Assembly (NCBI GenBank): GCA_002696735.1 | Contig: NZSL01000002.1 | Coordinates: 1-63,336 of the forward strand | DNA from: Methylophaga sp. | Lineage (GTDB): Bacteria > Pseudomonadota > Gammaproteobacteria > Nitrosococcales > Methylophagaceae | DNA: 63,336 nucleotides | Reading direction: 5' to 3' | Position numbers and translations under genes: made by a program | The notes under the pieces: generated by a model | Database searches by the model: none | Seen by the model: only the letters and a program-made list of their open reading frames with translations | Told to the model about the DNA's origin: nothing | In this document: piece after piece, positions 18,620 through 29,175 of the stretch | How positions within the stretch are numbered: position 1 is the first letter of the stretch | Layout: the number at the start of each line of letters is the position of its first letter

Positions 18620-20869
18620 TTACACAGATTCTGTTTCTTTGACGATATCCAGAAACAGTTCATCATTTTTCAGGATAACTCTTACATGGCCACCATCGCT
18701 GAGTTTGCCAAATAACAATTCATCGGCCAACGGACGCTTGATTTTTTCCTGTACCAGTCGCGCCATTGGTCTGGCACCCATTTGTACATCGTAACCATGC
18801 TCTGCCAACCATTCACGCGCATCATTATCAATTTCGATGGTCACGTTTTTATCCTGCAATAGCATTTCCAATTCAAGCACCGCTTTATCAGCAACACGTA
18901 GAATCGCTTCTTTAGTAAGCGGCTGGAATTGAATAATACCGTCCAGACGATTACGGAATTCAGGTGAGAATGCACGTTTCAATGCTTCCGTACCATCCAT
19001 ATGATGCTCTTGTTTGGTAAAGCCAATCGAGCTGCGGCCCATTTCCTGTGCACCGGCATTACTGGTCATTACTAATACAATATGGCGGAAATCCGCTTTA
19101 CGGCCATTATTATCCGTTAGTGTCCCATGATCCATCACTTGCAATAGCAGGTTAAAGACATCGGGATGAGCTTTTTCAATCTCATCCAACAACAACACAG
19201 CATGTGGTTGTTTAATGACTGCATCGGTTAATAACCCACCTTGATCAAACCCTACATAACCTGGAGGAGCACCAATCAGACGGGAAACTGTATGAGGTTC
19301 CATATACTCGGACATATCAAAGCGGATCAGTTCTACCCCAAGGATATGCGCCAACTGACGAGTAACTTCTGTTTTACCTACACCGGTTGGCCCTGCAAAC
19401 AGGAAAGCACCAGTGGGTTTCTCGGGATGTCCCAAACCGGAACGTGCCATTTTAATTGCCGAGCTTAATGCAGAAATCGCATCGTCCTGACCGAAAATAA
19501 CGTGTTTAAGGTTCGGTTCAAGATTACGTAGATTATCTTTATCTGCATTACTGACTGTCTTGGCAGGAATACGAGCAATCTTGGCAACGATCTGCTGGAC
19601 ATCCTGGATTCCAATCATTTTTTTGCGTTTTGACTTTGGCAGAATACGTTGGGCAGCACCAACTTCATCCAATACGTCAATCGCTTTATCCGGCAGATAA
19701 CGGTCGTTGATATGACGGGCGGCCAGTTCTGCTGCCTGCTCAATTGCAGCATTGGAGTAACGCACATTGTGGTGTGATTCCAGGCCAGGCTTTAAACCTT
19801 TTAAAATTTCAATGGTTTCTGCAACGGATGGTTCAGGCACATCAATTTTCTGAAAACGCCGTGCCAAAGCACGATCATGTTCAAAAATACTGCGATATTC
19901 CTGATAGGTTGTTGAGCCGATACATTTCAATTCGCCATTGGCCAATAACGGTTTAAGCAAATTGGCAGCATCCATCGCACTGTTTCCTGCACTCCCCGCA
20001 CCAATCATGGTATGGATTTCGTCAATAAACAGAATCGCATGATCCTGTTGTTTGATTTCGCGCAACAATCCTTTCAGACGTTTTTCAAAATCACCACGGT
20101 ATTTGGTACCAGCAACCAGAGCGCCCATATCCAATGAATAAACCACTGCCTGCTCCAGCACTTCGGGTACATCACCATCAACAATACGTTTGGCAAGACC
20201 TTCCGCCAGCGCAGTTTTACCAACACCGGCTTCACCGACAAACAGAGGATTATTTTTACGGCGACGGCATAGCACCTGCAATGTCCGCTCAATCTCATTG
20301 GCACGGCCGATTAATGGATCAATCCGACCCAGTTTGGCTTCGGCATTCAGATTAGTGGCATATAACGCCAATGGACTTTTACTTTCGGAATTCCCGTCTT
20401 CAACTTCAATCTTTTCGCTTTTGGTTTCTTCTGCCAGATTTTCGATGCTGCCGTGACTGATAGCGTTGACCACATCCAGTCGACTGACATCTTGCTTCTG
20501 CAGTAAATAAACCGCTTGAGATTGCTGTTCAGAGAAAATTGAAACCAGTACGTTAGCACCGGTTACCTCTTCACCACCAGAAGATTGCACATGCATCACT
20601 GCACGTTGCAGAATGCGTTGGAAAGCCAGCGTTGGCTGAGTTTCGCGATCGCTGTCTTCGGCCAATGTAGGCAGATTATCTGCAAGAAAATCGGTCAGAT
20701 CCTGACGCAAGGCATTGATATCCACCTCGCAGGCTTTGAGCACCGCCAGTGCTTGTCCATTTTCCAGTAAGGCTAATAATAAATGTTCAACCGTCAGAAA
20801 TTCATGGGATCTTTGTCGAGCATAATTGAATGCCTGACTCAGCGTGTGTTCAAGTTCTTTACTCAGCAT
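18620..20869 (-). CDS. clpA: ATP-dependent Clp protease ATP-binding subunit ClpA
   Basis: A 749-residue AAA+ unfoldase, close to the usual ClpA length. It has an N-terminal ClpN double repeat (1-145), a first ATPase domain with [13 protein letters not shown], a second with [12 protein letters not shown] and [13 protein letters not shown], and the IGF-type loop SSIGFTK that docks on ClpP. The absence of a long middle coiled coil excludes ClpB. It feeds substrates to ClpP, with ClpS (encoded 32 bases upstream) as adaptor. clpP is not in the window. Confidence 0.95.
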   Translation of the reverse strand: MLSKELEHTLSQAFNYARQRSHEFLTVEHLLLALLENGQALAVLKACEVDINALRQDLTDFLADNLPTLAEDSDRETQPTLAFQRILQRAVMHVQSSGGEEVTGANVLVSIFSEQQSQAVYLLQKQDVSRLDVVNAISHGSIENLAEETKSEKIEVEDGNSESKSPLALYATNLNAEAKLGRIDPLIGRANEIERTLQVLCRRRKNNPLFVGEAGVGKTALAEGLAKRIVDGDVPEVLEQAVVYSLDMGALVAGTKYRGDFEKRLKGLLREIKQQDHAILFIDEIHTMIGAGSAGNSAMDAANLLKPLLANGELKCIGSTTYQEYRSIFEHDRALARRFQKIDVPEPSVAETIEILKGLKPGLESHHNVRYSNAAIEQAAELAARHINDRYLPDKAIDVLDEVGAAQRILPKSKRKKMIGIQDVQQIVAKIARIPAKTVSNADKDNLRNLEPNLKHVIFGQDDAISALSSAIKMARSGLGHPEKPTGAFLFAGPTGVGKTEVTRQLAHILGVELIRFDMSEYMEPHTVSRLIGAPPGYVGFDQGGLLTDAVIKQPHAVLLLDEIEKAHPDVFNLLLQVMDHGTLTDNNGRKADFRHIVLVMTSNAGAQEMGRSSIGFTKQEHHMDGTEALKRAFSPEFRNRLDGIIQFQPLTKEAILRVADKAVLELEMLLQDKNVTIEIDNDAREWLAEHGYDVQMGARPMARLVQEKIKRPLADELLFGKLSDGGHVRVILKNDELFLDIVKETESV

Positions 20870-20901
20870 ATTGCTATCCGCCTATTGTCGTTGCAGCCAT
20901 C

Positions 20902-21228
20902 TCATTCCTGTTCCATGGTGCACTGTAAAGGATGCCCATGTCTTTGGGCATAACTGTTCACTTGTTCCACTTTGGCCTCAGCGATCTCAAATGTAAAGAT
21001 ACCGCATAAAGCCTGTCCTTCAGTGTGCACTTGTAACATGGTTCGTGTGGCACGTTCACGCCCCATATCAAACAAGGTTTCCAAAACCTCCACCACAAAG
21101 TCCATCGGCGTGTAATCATCGTTCATCATGATCACCCGATATTTGGGTGGTTGTTTTAAATCAGGTTTAGACGGCGCAACCGCAAAATCATGCTCGGTCT
21201 GCCAATCTTGATCATGTTTATCTGCCAT
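20902..21228 (-). CDS. clpS: ClpA adaptor protein ClpS
   Basis: A 108-residue adaptor of the N-end rule pathway. [23 protein letters not shown] carries the conserved N-D-D-x-T-P-M-x-F-V pocket that binds N-terminal destabilising residues, and the C-terminal helix is standard. The ATG at 21228 is preferred to an in-frame TTG at 21240 that overlaps grxD. It lies directly upstream of clpA. Confidence 0.94.
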   Translation of the reverse strand: MADKHDQDWQTEHDFAVAPSKPDLKQPPKYRVIMMNDDYTPMDFVVEVLETLFDMGRERATRTMLQVHTEGQALCGIFTFEIAEAKVEQVNSYAQRHGHPLQCTMEQE

Positions 21229-21236
21229 CGCAAAAA

Positions 21237-21548
21237 TCAACTCGCTGCTTCAACCATCTGTTTGAGCTCACCGTTTTCGTACAGTTCCATAATAATGTCA
21301 CATCCACCAATTAATTCACCATTGATATACAGCTGAGGAAAGGTTGGCCAGTCAGCATAACGGTGAAGATTTTCGCGAACTTCAGGATCAGCCAATACAT
21401 TCACATAAGCAAATTCTGAGCCACAGGCAGTCAGCGCCTGTGATGAGCGACTGGAAAATCCACATTGTGGAAACTCAGGCGTACCCTTCATAAACAGAAT
21501 TACCGGGTTTGATTCAATCGCCTGCTTAATACGCTCCATAATATCCAT
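21237..21548 (-). CDS. grxD: Monothiol glutaredoxin, Grx4 type
   Basis: A 103-residue monothiol glutaredoxin with active site C29-G-F-S in [10 protein letters not shown], plus [19 protein letters not shown], which binds glutathione and an iron-sulfur cluster. The family carries and inserts [2Fe-2S] clusters. AGAGG nine or so bases ahead of the first ATG supports the start. It ends eight bases before clpS, so the two may be co-transcribed. Confidence 0.94.
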   Translation of the reverse strand: MDIMERIKQAIESNPVILFMKGTPEFPQCGFSSRSSQALTACGSEFAYVNVLADPEVRENLHRYADWPTFPQLYINGELIGGCDIIMELYENGELKQMVEAAS

Positions 21549-21621
21549 TGTTGTTACCTCTTTATTTGGTTAGTTGTAGCAGATGGGGGCACCTGCTGTT
21601 AATTCAAGATTACGCCTTTGA

Positions 21622-22452
21622 TTAAGGTCGTTGCAATAGTCCCAACACACCATCAAGACCACAGTGATTCAAAGCTGTATCGGCAGCTTGCTGCACTTTG
21701 GGTTTGGCATGATAAGCCACGCTCATACCCGCTTCAGCCATCATCAACAGATCATTTGCACCATCACCAATTGCCACTGCCTGGTGTTTTTCAATATTCA
21801 GTTCGGCGCAACATTTAATTAAAAAATCGGCTTTGGCCTGAGCACCGCAAATATCACCGGTTACTTTACCTGTGAGATAACCCTTTTCATGTTCCAGTAC
21901 ATTGGCCTGGGTAAAATCGAGATTGAGACGCTTTTTCAGTTTATCGGTGAAAAAAGTAAATCCGCCCGAAACCAGTGCGGTTTTTATTCCAGCCTGCTGC
22001 ACCGTTTTTAACATCAACTCTGCACCAGGATTGAGCATAAGACGTTCGTTATAAACACGATCCAGCATATCGACGGGCAGTCCTTTTAATAGCGCTACCC
22101 GTTGTTTAAGTGATGTTTCAAAATCTATCTCACCACGCATTGCAGCCTCCGTAATCGCTGCCACCTGCGGTTTAAGATCCATGAAGTCCGCAATTTCATC
22201 GATACATTCAATGGTGATTAAGGTCGAATCCATGTCCATTACTATCAAACGGCAATTATCTGTTTCAAACTCAGCAGGAAGGACATTAATATCGACAGCA
22301 TACTGTTGTCGTAACATCGACAAATCTGCATGCTGGGTATTTTCAATCAATGCAAAACTGTCTCGCCATTGGCATTGCCCCGTTAGTTTTTCAGCAATTT
22401 CATCGGCCAGTTCCCGAGTGAGTTGAGGTCCCTGAACAATTATCTGTGTCAT
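21622..22452 (-). CDS. serB: Phosphoserine phosphatase SerB
   Basis: A 276-residue HAD-family phosphatase. The nucleophile motif is D73-M-D-S-T, followed by TIECIDEIAD, SGGFTFF (motif II) and AIGDGANDLLMM (motif IV). The first 65 residues form a shortened N-terminal domain. It performs the last step of serine synthesis. A terminator hairpin separates it from ppa upstream, so it has its own promoter. Confidence 0.94.
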   Translation of the reverse strand: MTQIIVQGPQLTRELADEIAEKLTGQCQWRDSFALIENTQHADLSMLRQQYAVDINVLPAEFETDNCRLIVMDMDSTLITIECIDEIADFMDLKPQVAAITEAAMRGEIDFETSLKQRVALLKGLPVDMLDRVYNERLMLNPGAELMLKTVQQAGIKTALVSGGFTFFTDKLKKRLNLDFTQANVLEHEKGYLTGKVTGDICGAQAKADFLIKCCAELNIEKHQAVAIGDGANDLLMMAEAGMSVAYHAKPKVQQAADTALNHCGLDGVLGLLQRP

Positions 22453-22477
22453 GATGTTTCCAGTCTTAAAATGACAA

Positions 22478-22507
22478 ACGGCGAACTGACATACATCAGT
22501 TCGCCGT
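22478..22507 (-). terminator. Intrinsic terminator after ppa
   Basis: ACGGCGAACTGA (22478-22489) pairs perfectly with TCAGTTCGCCGT (22496-22507) around a six-base loop. On the minus strand TTTGTCATTTT follows, so it ends ppa transcripts. Confidence 0.85.
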
Positions 22508-22543
22508 GTGCAAAAACAGATTTAGTTATCAATTCAATGATAA

Positions 22544-23071
22544 TTATTTCGCTTCATTTTGGTAACGTGAAACGCTGTCCACAATTTCCTGTTTGGCCGC
22601 ATCAATTCCTGCCCAGCCTTCGATTTTAACCCATTTGTTCTTTTCCAAATCTTTGTAATGTTCAAAGAAATGTGCGATCTGATTGAGCAAAAATTCCGGC
22701 ACGTCATTGATATCTTTAACATGGTCATACATTTTGTCATGAGGGACCGCAACGACTTTGGCATCTTCGCCTTTTTCGTCTGTCATTTTCAGCATACCGA
22801 CTGGACGGCATGCCACCACGCATCCGTTAATTAATGGAAATGGCGTCACCACCAATACATCTACCGGGTCACCATCATCAGACAACGTATTCGGCACGTA
22901 ACCATAATTTGCCGGATAGAACATAGCGGTATTCATAAAACGATCAACAAACAGCGCGCCAGTCGCTTTATCAACTTCATATTTAACCGGATTGGCATTT
23001 GCAGGAATTTCGATAATAACGTTGATATCTTCAGGCAGATTGCTGCCTGGGCCGACTCGGTCAAGATTCAT
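22544..23071 (-). CDS. ppa: Inorganic pyrophosphatase (family I)
   Basis: A 175-residue soluble family I enzyme, the size of E. coli Ppa. It holds [39 protein letters not shown] (metal-binding aspartates) and [10 protein letters not shown]. It hydrolyses pyrophosphate from biosynthesis. The start at 23071 has GGAG upstream and matches the family N-terminus; the longer frame adds 22 unrelated residues. Confidence 0.95.
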   Translation of the reverse strand: MNLDRVGPGSNLPEDINVIIEIPANANPVKYEVDKATGALFVDRFMNTAMFYPANYGYVPNTLSDDGDPVDVLVVTPFPLINGCVVACRPVGMLKMTDEKGEDAKVVAVPHDKMYDHVKDINDVPEFLLNQIAHFFEHYKDLEKNKWVKIEGWAGIDAAKQEIVDSVSRYQNEAK

Positions 23072-23160
23072 AAAGCGATTGCTCCAATAAAAAATAGGGG
23101 TAAAAGAAACCCGCCAATTATAAAAGAAACTGTCCAAGCATCAAAGCCGACATCTCTTTA

Positions 23161-23217
23161 GGGCTTTATTGATCTTTCATCTCCGCCTCTGTTGTGAGAT
23201 GAACGATCAACAAGCCC
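23161..23217. other. Long interrupted hairpin between the TSUP gene and ppa
   Basis: Three 6-bp blocks pair in register: GGGCTT/AAGCCC (23161-23166 with 23212-23217), TTGATC/GATCAA (23169-23174 with 23205-23210) and CATCTC/GAGATG (23178-23183 with 23196-23201). Small internal loops separate them and the end loop is 12 bases. No T-run follows on either strand, so a standard terminator is unlikely. It lies about 90 bases upstream of ppa and just after the TSUP stop. Confidence 0.6.
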
Positions 23218-23222
23218 AGACG

Positions 23223-24032
23223 TTATCGACTGAAAAAATAGGCGGCGACACAAATCAGTAACAGCGAAAACAGACGGCGCAACCAATGTGCAGGTAACCG
23301 CTTTGCCAGTCTGGCACCAAACTGGGCAAAAATCACACTGGTCAGGATAATGCCGAGAAATGCCTGCCAATGTACGAAACCTGTTTGCCAGGCAGATTGC
23401 TGATTTATTTCACTTGGAGCAAACACAATGAAGCCAATCACTCCTGCAATGGCAATTGGCAAACCACAGCATGCAGCAGATCCAATCGCCTGTTGAATGT
23501 TAAGACGAGCCATCAGCAGATAAGGGACAATCAATGTTCCTCCACCGATACCGACTAGCGCCGAAAGTGCACCACTAAACAAACCATACAAACTCGAAGG
23601 CAATCGGTTTAACAATGCAGGAGACGTTGTACTGGCATTAGGTAGCCAAATCCGCAATGCCATTAACAAAGCAAAGGTAGCAAAAAATATCTGCAGCATA
23701 TCACCGCTGATTAAACTGGCCAGCAGAGCTCCACCAAAACTCCCAAAAAGTAATGCTGGAACCAAACGGGTGACCGCCAGCATCGAAATATTTCCCAGTC
23801 GCCAATGCGCAAAGATAGAAGACATTGATGTTACAACAATGGTCATCAGTGAAGTGGCAACCGCCATATGAATCAGATATTGATCCGGCAGCCCTTGTTT
23901 GCTGAAAAGCCATACCAACACCGGTACAATGACCAGTCCCCCGCCGATACCAAACAGCCCGGCAAGCGTACCGGCCACTATTCCTGCTGCGGCATAACTT
24001 AACCATTCAATCCACATCAGCTTCACATCCAT
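23223..24032 (-). CDS. TSUP (TauE/SafE) family membrane permease
   Basis: A 269-residue protein with about eight membrane segments and the family glycine motifs GLFGIGGGLVIVPVLVWLF near the N-terminus and ALVGIGGGTLIVPYLL in the second half, showing the internal duplication of the family. Members move organosulfur compounds, sulfite or related anions; the substrate cannot be read here. A second in-frame ATG five codons in is an equally plausible start. Confidence 0.88.
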   Translation of the reverse strand: MDVKLMWIEWLSYAAAGIVAGTLAGLFGIGGGLVIVPVLVWLFSKQGLPDQYLIHMAVATSLMTIVVTSMSSIFAHWRLGNISMLAVTRLVPALLFGSFGGALLASLISGDMLQIFFATFALLMALRIWLPNASTTSPALLNRLPSSLYGLFSGALSALVGIGGGTLIVPYLLMARLNIQQAIGSAACCGLPIAIAGVIGFIVFAPSEINQQSAWQTGFVHWQAFLGIILTSVIFAQFGARLAKRLPAHWLRRLFSLLLICVAAYFFSR

Positions 24033-24138
24033 AGGGTATGCTGTTTTTATTCGTTAAAATCATTGTTTTCCAAGCTGTATCGACTTTTGAATCCAGGGTA
24101 CCCGAGACATGACGGGCATATATTGATGGATAGTTAAT

Positions 24139-25458
24139 TTGACAGAACACATAGTAACGCACCGTCAGGTATGGCGAATCGCCGGACCGATGATTATCGC
24201 CAACATCTCTACCCCACTGCTGGGGATGGTCGATACAGCGATGGTTGGCCATCTCAGTGCAGCGCATTATCTCGGCGCCGTAGCGATCGGCAGCATGATT
24301 TTTACCTTTGTCTTCTGGGGGTTTGGCTTTCTCAGAATGGCCACCACTGGCCTGACATCACAAGCTTATGGTGAAAATAGTACCGCAAAAATGCAGGCTG
24401 TATTAATGCAATCCATCTGGTTGGCATTGATAATTGCCTTGATATTATTGCTGCTGCAGATGCCGATACGTGATGTGGCTTTGCATCTGGTAGACAGTAG
24501 TGGTGAAGTCGAACAATTTGCCGCCATCTACTTTGATATCAGGATCTGGAGCGCACCAGCGACACTTATAAATTACGCCATACTGGGCTGGCTGATTGGT
24601 CGTGAAGCGTCAAAAGCAGCTTTGCTGATGGTGCTGGTAATCAATATTACCAATATTCTGCTGGATGGCTTATTTGTCATGGGCCTGGGAATGGATGTTG
24701 ATGGCGTTGCGCTGGCATCTGTTATCGCTGAATACACCGGTTTGATAGTGGGACTGGTATTACTTAATCATTACGGGCTAAATAAAAGCGGTATTCATTT
24801 ATCACTCAGTAAGAAAGTGCTGCAACAAAGCCGGCATGGCTTAACTGTTCATGGCAATGTGATGATCAGAACCTTTTTGCTCATCTCCTGCTTTGCTCTG
24901 TTTACCACCCAGGGCGCCCGACAAGGCGATACAGTATTGGCTGCCAATAGTGTGCTGTTGAACTTTATTACTCTGATGGCATTTGTACTGGATGGATTTG
25001 CCAATGCAACCGAGGCATTAACCGGCAAGGCCATAGGGCGTAAATCCCCCTCCATGTTAAGAAAAGCACTTAGCTTGACTGCATTCTGGTCAGTATTAAT
25101 GGCGGCTTTGTTTTCGCTGACATATCTGTTGTTTGGGGAATGGATTATCCGATTATTAACCGGTATAGAGGCGGTGATTGACTATGCTGGTATGCATCTT
25201 ATCTGGGTGATTATTGCGCCGCTGATTGCGGTATGGTCATATTTGCTGGATGGACTTTTTGTTGGAGCAACACGCAGCCGGGAAATGCGAAACACCATGT
25301 TGTTTTCAGCATTCTGTTGCTATCTGCCAGCATTTTACCTACTACAGCCATTTGGCAATCACGGATTATGGGCTGCCTTGCTCATTTTCCTGGCAGCAAG
25401 AGGCCTTTCCCAAAGTCTCTACATAGGCGGGATCATGCGTCTGGCGGATCCGAATTAA
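24139..25458 (+). CDS. MATE-family efflux transporter (DinF-like)
   Basis: A 439-residue protein with about twelve membrane helices. IAGPMIIANISTPLLGMVDTAMVGHL is the conserved first helix of the DinF branch, and GFLRMATTGLTSQAYG follows. MATE proteins export organic cations or drugs in exchange for protons or sodium. The start is a TTG, the only initiation codon that keeps the whole first helix. Its end overlaps the end of a small convergent gene by four bases. Confidence 0.88.
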   Translation: MTEHIVTHRQVWRIAGPMIIANISTPLLGMVDTAMVGHLSAAHYLGAVAIGSMIFTFVFWGFGFLRMATTGLTSQAYGENSTAKMQAVLMQSIWLALIIALILLLLQMPIRDVALHLVDSSGEVEQFAAIYFDIRIWSAPATLINYAILGWLIGREASKAALLMVLVINITNILLDGLFVMGLGMDVDGVALASVIAEYTGLIVGLVLLNHYGLNKSGIHLSLSKKVLQQSRHGLTVHGNVMIRTFLLISCFALFTTQGARQGDTVLAANSVLLNFITLMAFVLDGFANATEALTGKAIGRKSPSMLRKALSLTAFWSVLMAALFSLTYLLFGEWIIRLLTGIEAVIDYAGMHLIWVIIAPLIAVWSYLLDGLFVGATRSREMRNTMLFSAFCCYLPAFYLLQPFGNHGLWAALLIFLAARGLSQSLYIGGIMRLADPN

Positions 25459-25655
25459 TGATTTTTTCTGGTCTGTTGATTTCCGGGTACTAATCGGCGA
25501 TCACGTCCCGAACGACGTAACACATGACTCAAATCAAAACGGATCTGTTCCCGTCGCGTTTGCAGCTGACGTCGTTGATATCGGCGGCGATCATCATCAC
25601 CATAAAACTGACCATATTCAGGATCTAAAACATATTGTTGCTCAGTCCGACTCAT
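25455..25655 (-). CDS. Small Arg/Gln-rich protein of unknown function
   Basis: A 66-residue frame preceded by GGAAGGGG, a strong ribosome site, four bases before its ATG. It has an acidic/aromatic N-terminal part (YVLDPEYGQFYGDDD) and a very basic helical remainder with many Arg and Gln residues. I recognise no family. The charged composition would suit nucleic-acid or ribosome binding, which is inference. It converges on the MATE gene. Confidence 0.6.
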   Translation of the reverse strand: MSRTEQQYVLDPEYGQFYGDDDRRRYQRRQLQTRREQIRFDLSHVLRRSGRDRRLVPGNQQTRKNH

Positions 25656-25722
25656 GAAAGGCCCCTTCCATAGAATTTTGATAGCAGATCATTACGCCGT
25701 AAAAAAACTAATGTCAACGTAT

Positions 25723-26535
25723 TCAGCAGCTAAATATTTGTTTTTTATGAGTAATAGGACAATCAAAAACTAAACGGCTGGCTTTCAACTGCAAACCATC
25801 TGCAGTCTTTTTCCCGTAACGGCTATCACCAGAGACGGGATGGCCAATCGATGCGCAATGACGGCGAATTTGGTGCATACGTCCCGTTTCAATTGAGACA
25901 GCTAACACTGTTCGGTTTTTATCAGCATCATAAGTACACTTAGCAAAATGGCTGACAGCATGCTTGCCATCCAAAGGGGAATTAACGGTCAGTTTTTGCC
26001 ATTCAACGTCACCATCCACTTCGATCTCATAGTGCTTTTCAATCTTTCGTTGTTGAAACAAGGTAGATAACTGAGCCGCCGCTTTTTGCTGATGGGCAAT
26101 AATCATCAATCCAAAAGCTTCCCGATCCAGCCGTTGCACCAGAAAACTCTGTCTCGGTTTAGCAAAGGCCAGCTCGGATACTCGCAGTAAACTGCAATGA
26201 TCGCCCCACTCGGTGCCTTGTGCCAACATACCGGCGGGTTTAAACCAGACACTGTAAGCCCCAAAATCATGTAATAACTTTGGGGGTACAGGGGTTTGAT
26301 CCAATAAACTCTTATCGTAATAAAGCTGTAACAGCTCGCCAGAATTCAAGTTTTTTGTCGCTCGACGCAAACGTTGGGTGCGTTTACCTTTTTGCAACCA
26401 GACAGCTCCCTTGCTCATCGCCTGCTTGATTTGCTGACGGGAAAGTTCACAGTGGTCAGCTAACAGATCGATGGCATTTACGGAGCCTTTTTCCACCGGA
26501 ATTTTTAATTCAAAACGAACAGTATTATCAGACAT
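25723..26535 (-). CDS. RluA-family RNA pseudouridine synthase
   Basis: A 270-residue protein. An N-terminal S4-like segment (about residues 15-55) is followed by a pseudouridine synthase domain: KPAGMLAQGTE, the catalytic aspartate in QRLDREAFGLMI, and TGRMHQIRRHCASIGHPVSGDSRYG. The usual HRLD is QRLD here, but the aspartate is kept. It should isomerise uridines in rRNA or tRNA; the site cannot be predicted. It is divergent from the DUF4124 gene. Confidence 0.88.
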   Translation of the reverse strand: MSDNTVRFELKIPVEKGSVNAIDLLADHCELSRQQIKQAMSKGAVWLQKGKRTQRLRRATKNLNSGELLQLYYDKSLLDQTPVPPKLLHDFGAYSVWFKPAGMLAQGTEWGDHCSLLRVSELAFAKPRQSFLVQRLDREAFGLMIIAHQQKAAAQLSTLFQQRKIEKHYEIEVDGDVEWQKLTVNSPLDGKHAVSHFAKCTYDADKNRTVLAVSIETGRMHQIRRHCASIGHPVSGDSRYGKKTADGLQLKASRLVFDCPITHKKQIFSC

Positions 26536-26589
26536 TTTATGAAATAGCGCTTTGGCGTAGAATAATGATTTATTTTATAGGTATCCGTG

Positions 26590-27048
26590 ATGTTTATACC
26601 GCAATTAAGCTGTTGCTGTCTTGCTTTAGTCCTTGCCATGACGGTTCAGGCGGATGCTTACAAGTGGGTTGATGATGATGGTGAAGTTATCTACTCACAA
26701 ACCCCGCCTGTCGATAAACCCTATGAAAAAATGGATACCCCCCCTCCACCGTCGATGAATCCGGAAGCGGCAAAAAAAGAAATCGAGTTGCTGATTGAAC
26801 AACAGAAAGCAAGCGATGAAGCCCGTGAGGAGCAACAACAAAATCAACAACAGGAAGAACAGGCTGCTGAAGCTTTAGCGGAAAACTGTCGAATTGCCAA
26901 ATATAATTTACAGCAGTACCAGGACAATCCCGGTCGGCGCGTGATGGACTCAGAGGGCAATGTGACCCGCCCAACTGAAGAAGAAAGACAACAGAAAATA
27001 AGCACGCTTAAACAGCAAGTTAACCAATTCTGTAAACAGGAGAAGTAA
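26590..27048 (+). CDS. Secreted DUF4124-domain protein
   Basis: A 152-residue protein with an N-terminal signal peptide (ends near AQADA) and the DUF4124 core YKWVDDDGEVIYSQTPP. A Pro-rich linker follows, then a Gln/Glu-rich coiled-coil region (about 60-100) and a short C-terminal part with two cysteines. The domain occurs in many envelope proteins of gammaproteobacteria and its function is unknown. It lies three bases before the tautomerase gene, so the two are likely co-transcribed. Confidence 0.82.
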   Translation: MFIPQLSCCCLALVLAMTVQADAYKWVDDDGEVIYSQTPPVDKPYEKMDTPPPPSMNPEAAKKEIELLIEQQKASDEAREEQQQNQQQEEQAAEALAENCRIAKYNLQQYQDNPGRRVMDSEGNVTRPTEEERQQKISTLKQQVNQFCKQEK

Positions 27049-27050
27049 CC

Positions 27051-27386
27051 ATGCCTTATTTAAATATTGTGACCAATCAGCCTATTACTGATGAAACAGC
27101 CTTACTTAAAGTTGCCAGTAAAACCGTAGCGCAGGCTTCTGGTAAACCGGAAAGTTATGTGATGGTGGCTGTTGAATCCAAAACTGCAATGTCTTTTGGC
27201 GGCAGTACTGAGCCTACCGCTATTCTGGATTATCGTTCGCTTGGCCTGCCCAGCGACCGCAAAGCGTTATCTGATGCTTTATGTTCGATGATTGAGGAGC
27301 AGATTGGCGTCAGTGGCAGCCGTGTTTACATCAGTATGACCGACTCCGAACGACAAAACTGGGGCTGGGATCACAGTACTTTCTAA
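27051..27386 (+). CDS. MIF-like tautomerase
   Basis: A 111-residue protein of the macrophage-migration-inhibitory-factor fold. Pro2 is in place as catalytic base. SKTVAQASGKPESYVMVAV and MSFGGSTEPTAILDYRSLG match the family. Members tautomerise keto/enol compounds such as phenylpyruvate; the native bacterial substrate is unknown. AGGAG lies before the ATG. A strong terminator follows. Confidence 0.88.
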   Translation: MPYLNIVTNQPITDETALLKVASKTVAQASGKPESYVMVAVESKTAMSFGGSTEPTAILDYRSLGLPSDRKALSDALCSMIEEQIGVSGSRVYISMTDSERQNWGWDHSTF

Positions 27387-27394
27387 CAAAATTC

Positions 27395-27431
27395 AACTGC
27401 GCTGATACGGTGTGTCAGCGCAGTTTTTTAA
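27395..27431 (+). terminator. Intrinsic terminator after the tautomerase gene
   Basis: AACTGCGCTGA (27395-27405) pairs with TCAGCGCAGTT (27415-27425) around a nine-base loop, and a T-run follows. It separates the DUF4124-tautomerase unit from proS. Confidence 0.9.
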
Positions 27432-27457
27432 TTCAATAATCAGGAATCACCTTTTCC

Positions 27458-29173
27458 ATGCGTACTTCGAAGCTTCTCATTTCCACTTTAAAAGAAACAC
27501 CTGCAGACGCTGAAATCGTCAGCCATCAGTTAATGTTGCGGGCAGGCCTTATCCGCCGTCTGGCATCCGGTCTGTATACCTGGATGCCGATGGGTTTGCG
27601 GGTACTGCGTAAAACCGAAGCAATTGTGCGTGAGGAAATGAATAAAGCCGGAGCCCAGGAGGTATTAATGCCTTCCGTGCAACCAGCTGAATTGTGGCAG
27701 GAAAGCCAGCGCTGGGAAAAGTATGGTCCTGAACTATTGCGTATAACTGATCGTCATCAACGTGAATTCTGTTATGGCCCAACTCACGAAGAGGTCATTA
27801 CTGATCTGGTGCGTCAGGAAATTCGCAGTTACAAACAATTACCGGTTAATTTTTATCAGATTCAAACCAAATTCCGTGATGAAATCCGTCCACGTTTTGG
27901 TTTGATGCGAGCTCGTGAGTTTCTAATGAAAGATGCGTATTCCTTCCATGTGGATCAAGCATCTTTGCAGCAAACCTATGATGAAATGTATGCAACTTAC
28001 ACACGCATTTTCCAGCGTATCGGATTGAATTTCCGTGCAGTACTGGCAGATACCGGTAGTATCGGCGGTAATGCCTCACATGAATTCCATGTACTGGCCA
28101 GTTCAGGTGAAGATGCGATTGCCTTTAGCAATAGCAGTGATTACGCTGCCAATGTTGAATTGGCTGAAGCAGTCAAACCAGCAGGTGAGCGTCCTGCAGC
28201 ATCTGCCGCCATGCAAACCGTTGAAACTCCCCACAAACATACCATTGAGGATGTCAGCAACTTTTTAAAAGTAACTGCTTCGCAATGTCTGAAAACATTG
28301 CTGGTAGAAGGCGCTGAGAAAAACAGCGTTGTCGCTTTGGTACTGCGTGGCGATCATGAACTCAATGAAATCAAAGCGGAAAAACATCCGTTAATTGCTG
28401 CTCCTTTAACGTTCGTAACGCCTGAACAGGTGCATGAAGCCACCGGCGCCAATATCGGTTCTATCGGTCCGGTCGGCCTGAACATTCCAATGGTTGTTGA
28501 TCATGCCGCGGCAAACATTGCAGATTTTATCTGTGGTGCCAATGAAGATGAAAAACATCTGACCGGAGTGAACTGGGGCCGCGATTGTCCAGAACCAGAA
28601 ACAGCAGACTTACGTAATGTAGTAGCAGGTGATCCTAGCCCTGATGGCCAAGGCACGTTGGAAATTGCCCGAGGTATTGAAGTAGGTCATATTTTCCAGC
28701 TCGGTGAAAACTACAGCAGCAAACTCAATGCCGTGGTGTTAACCGAAACCGGACAATCTCAGGTCATCACTATGGGTTGTTACGGCATTGGTGTGTCTCG
28801 TGTCGTTGCAGCCACTATTGAACAAAACAATGATGAGAATGGCATTATCTGGCCACAAGCGATCGCACCATTTGAAGTGGTATTAGTGCCCGTCAATGCA
28901 CATAAATCACAACGTGTTCGTGATGAAGCTGAGAAGATCTATCAGCAGTTGCTTGCTGCTGGTGTCGATGTATTACTTGATGATCGTGGTTTGCGTCCGG
29001 GTGTCGCTTTTGCAGATATGGAGCTTATCGGCATACCCCATCGCTTGATTTTGGGCGAACGTGGTATGGATAACGGTGTGATTGAATATAAACATCGTGC
29101 GTCAGGTGAAGCGGATGAATTCGCTTTGGAGCGTGTGCTTGAAGCAATTCAACAAAAGTTGGCAACAGCATAA
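27458..29173 (+). CDS. proS: Prolyl-tRNA synthetase ProS
   Basis: A 571-residue class II synthetase of the bacterial type with the inserted editing domain. [17 protein letters not shown], the motif 2 stretch [26 protein letters not shown] and the late [13 protein letters not shown] are present. The editing domain occupies about residues 225-400. It charges tRNA-Pro. Its stop is two bases before the fumarase ATG. Confidence 0.96.
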   Translation: MRTSKLLISTLKETPADAEIVSHQLMLRAGLIRRLASGLYTWMPMGLRVLRKTEAIVREEMNKAGAQEVLMPSVQPAELWQESQRWEKYGPELLRITDRHQREFCYGPTHEEVITDLVRQEIRSYKQLPVNFYQIQTKFRDEIRPRFGLMRAREFLMKDAYSFHVDQASLQQTYDEMYATYTRIFQRIGLNFRAVLADTGSIGGNASHEFHVLASSGEDAIAFSNSSDYAANVELAEAVKPAGERPAASAAMQTVETPHKHTIEDVSNFLKVTASQCLKTLLVEGAEKNSVVALVLRGDHELNEIKAEKHPLIAAPLTFVTPEQVHEATGANIGSIGPVGLNIPMVVDHAAANIADFICGANEDEKHLTGVNWGRDCPEPETADLRNVVAGDPSPDGQGTLEIARGIEVGHIFQLGENYSSKLNAVVLTETGQSQVITMGCYGIGVSRVVAATIEQNNDENGIIWPQAIAPFEVVLVPVNAHKSQRVRDEAEKIYQQLLAAGVDVLLDDRGLRPGVAFADMELIGIPHRLILGERGMDNGVIEYKHRASGEADEFALERVLEAIQQKLATA

Positions 29174-29175
29174 AC

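Noticed and set aside
26590-27386. DUF4124-tautomerase pair as a toxin-antitoxin or secreted effector unit
   Set aside because: One product is a typical envelope protein and the other a full MIF-like enzyme; nothing in size or motifs suggests a toxin pair.
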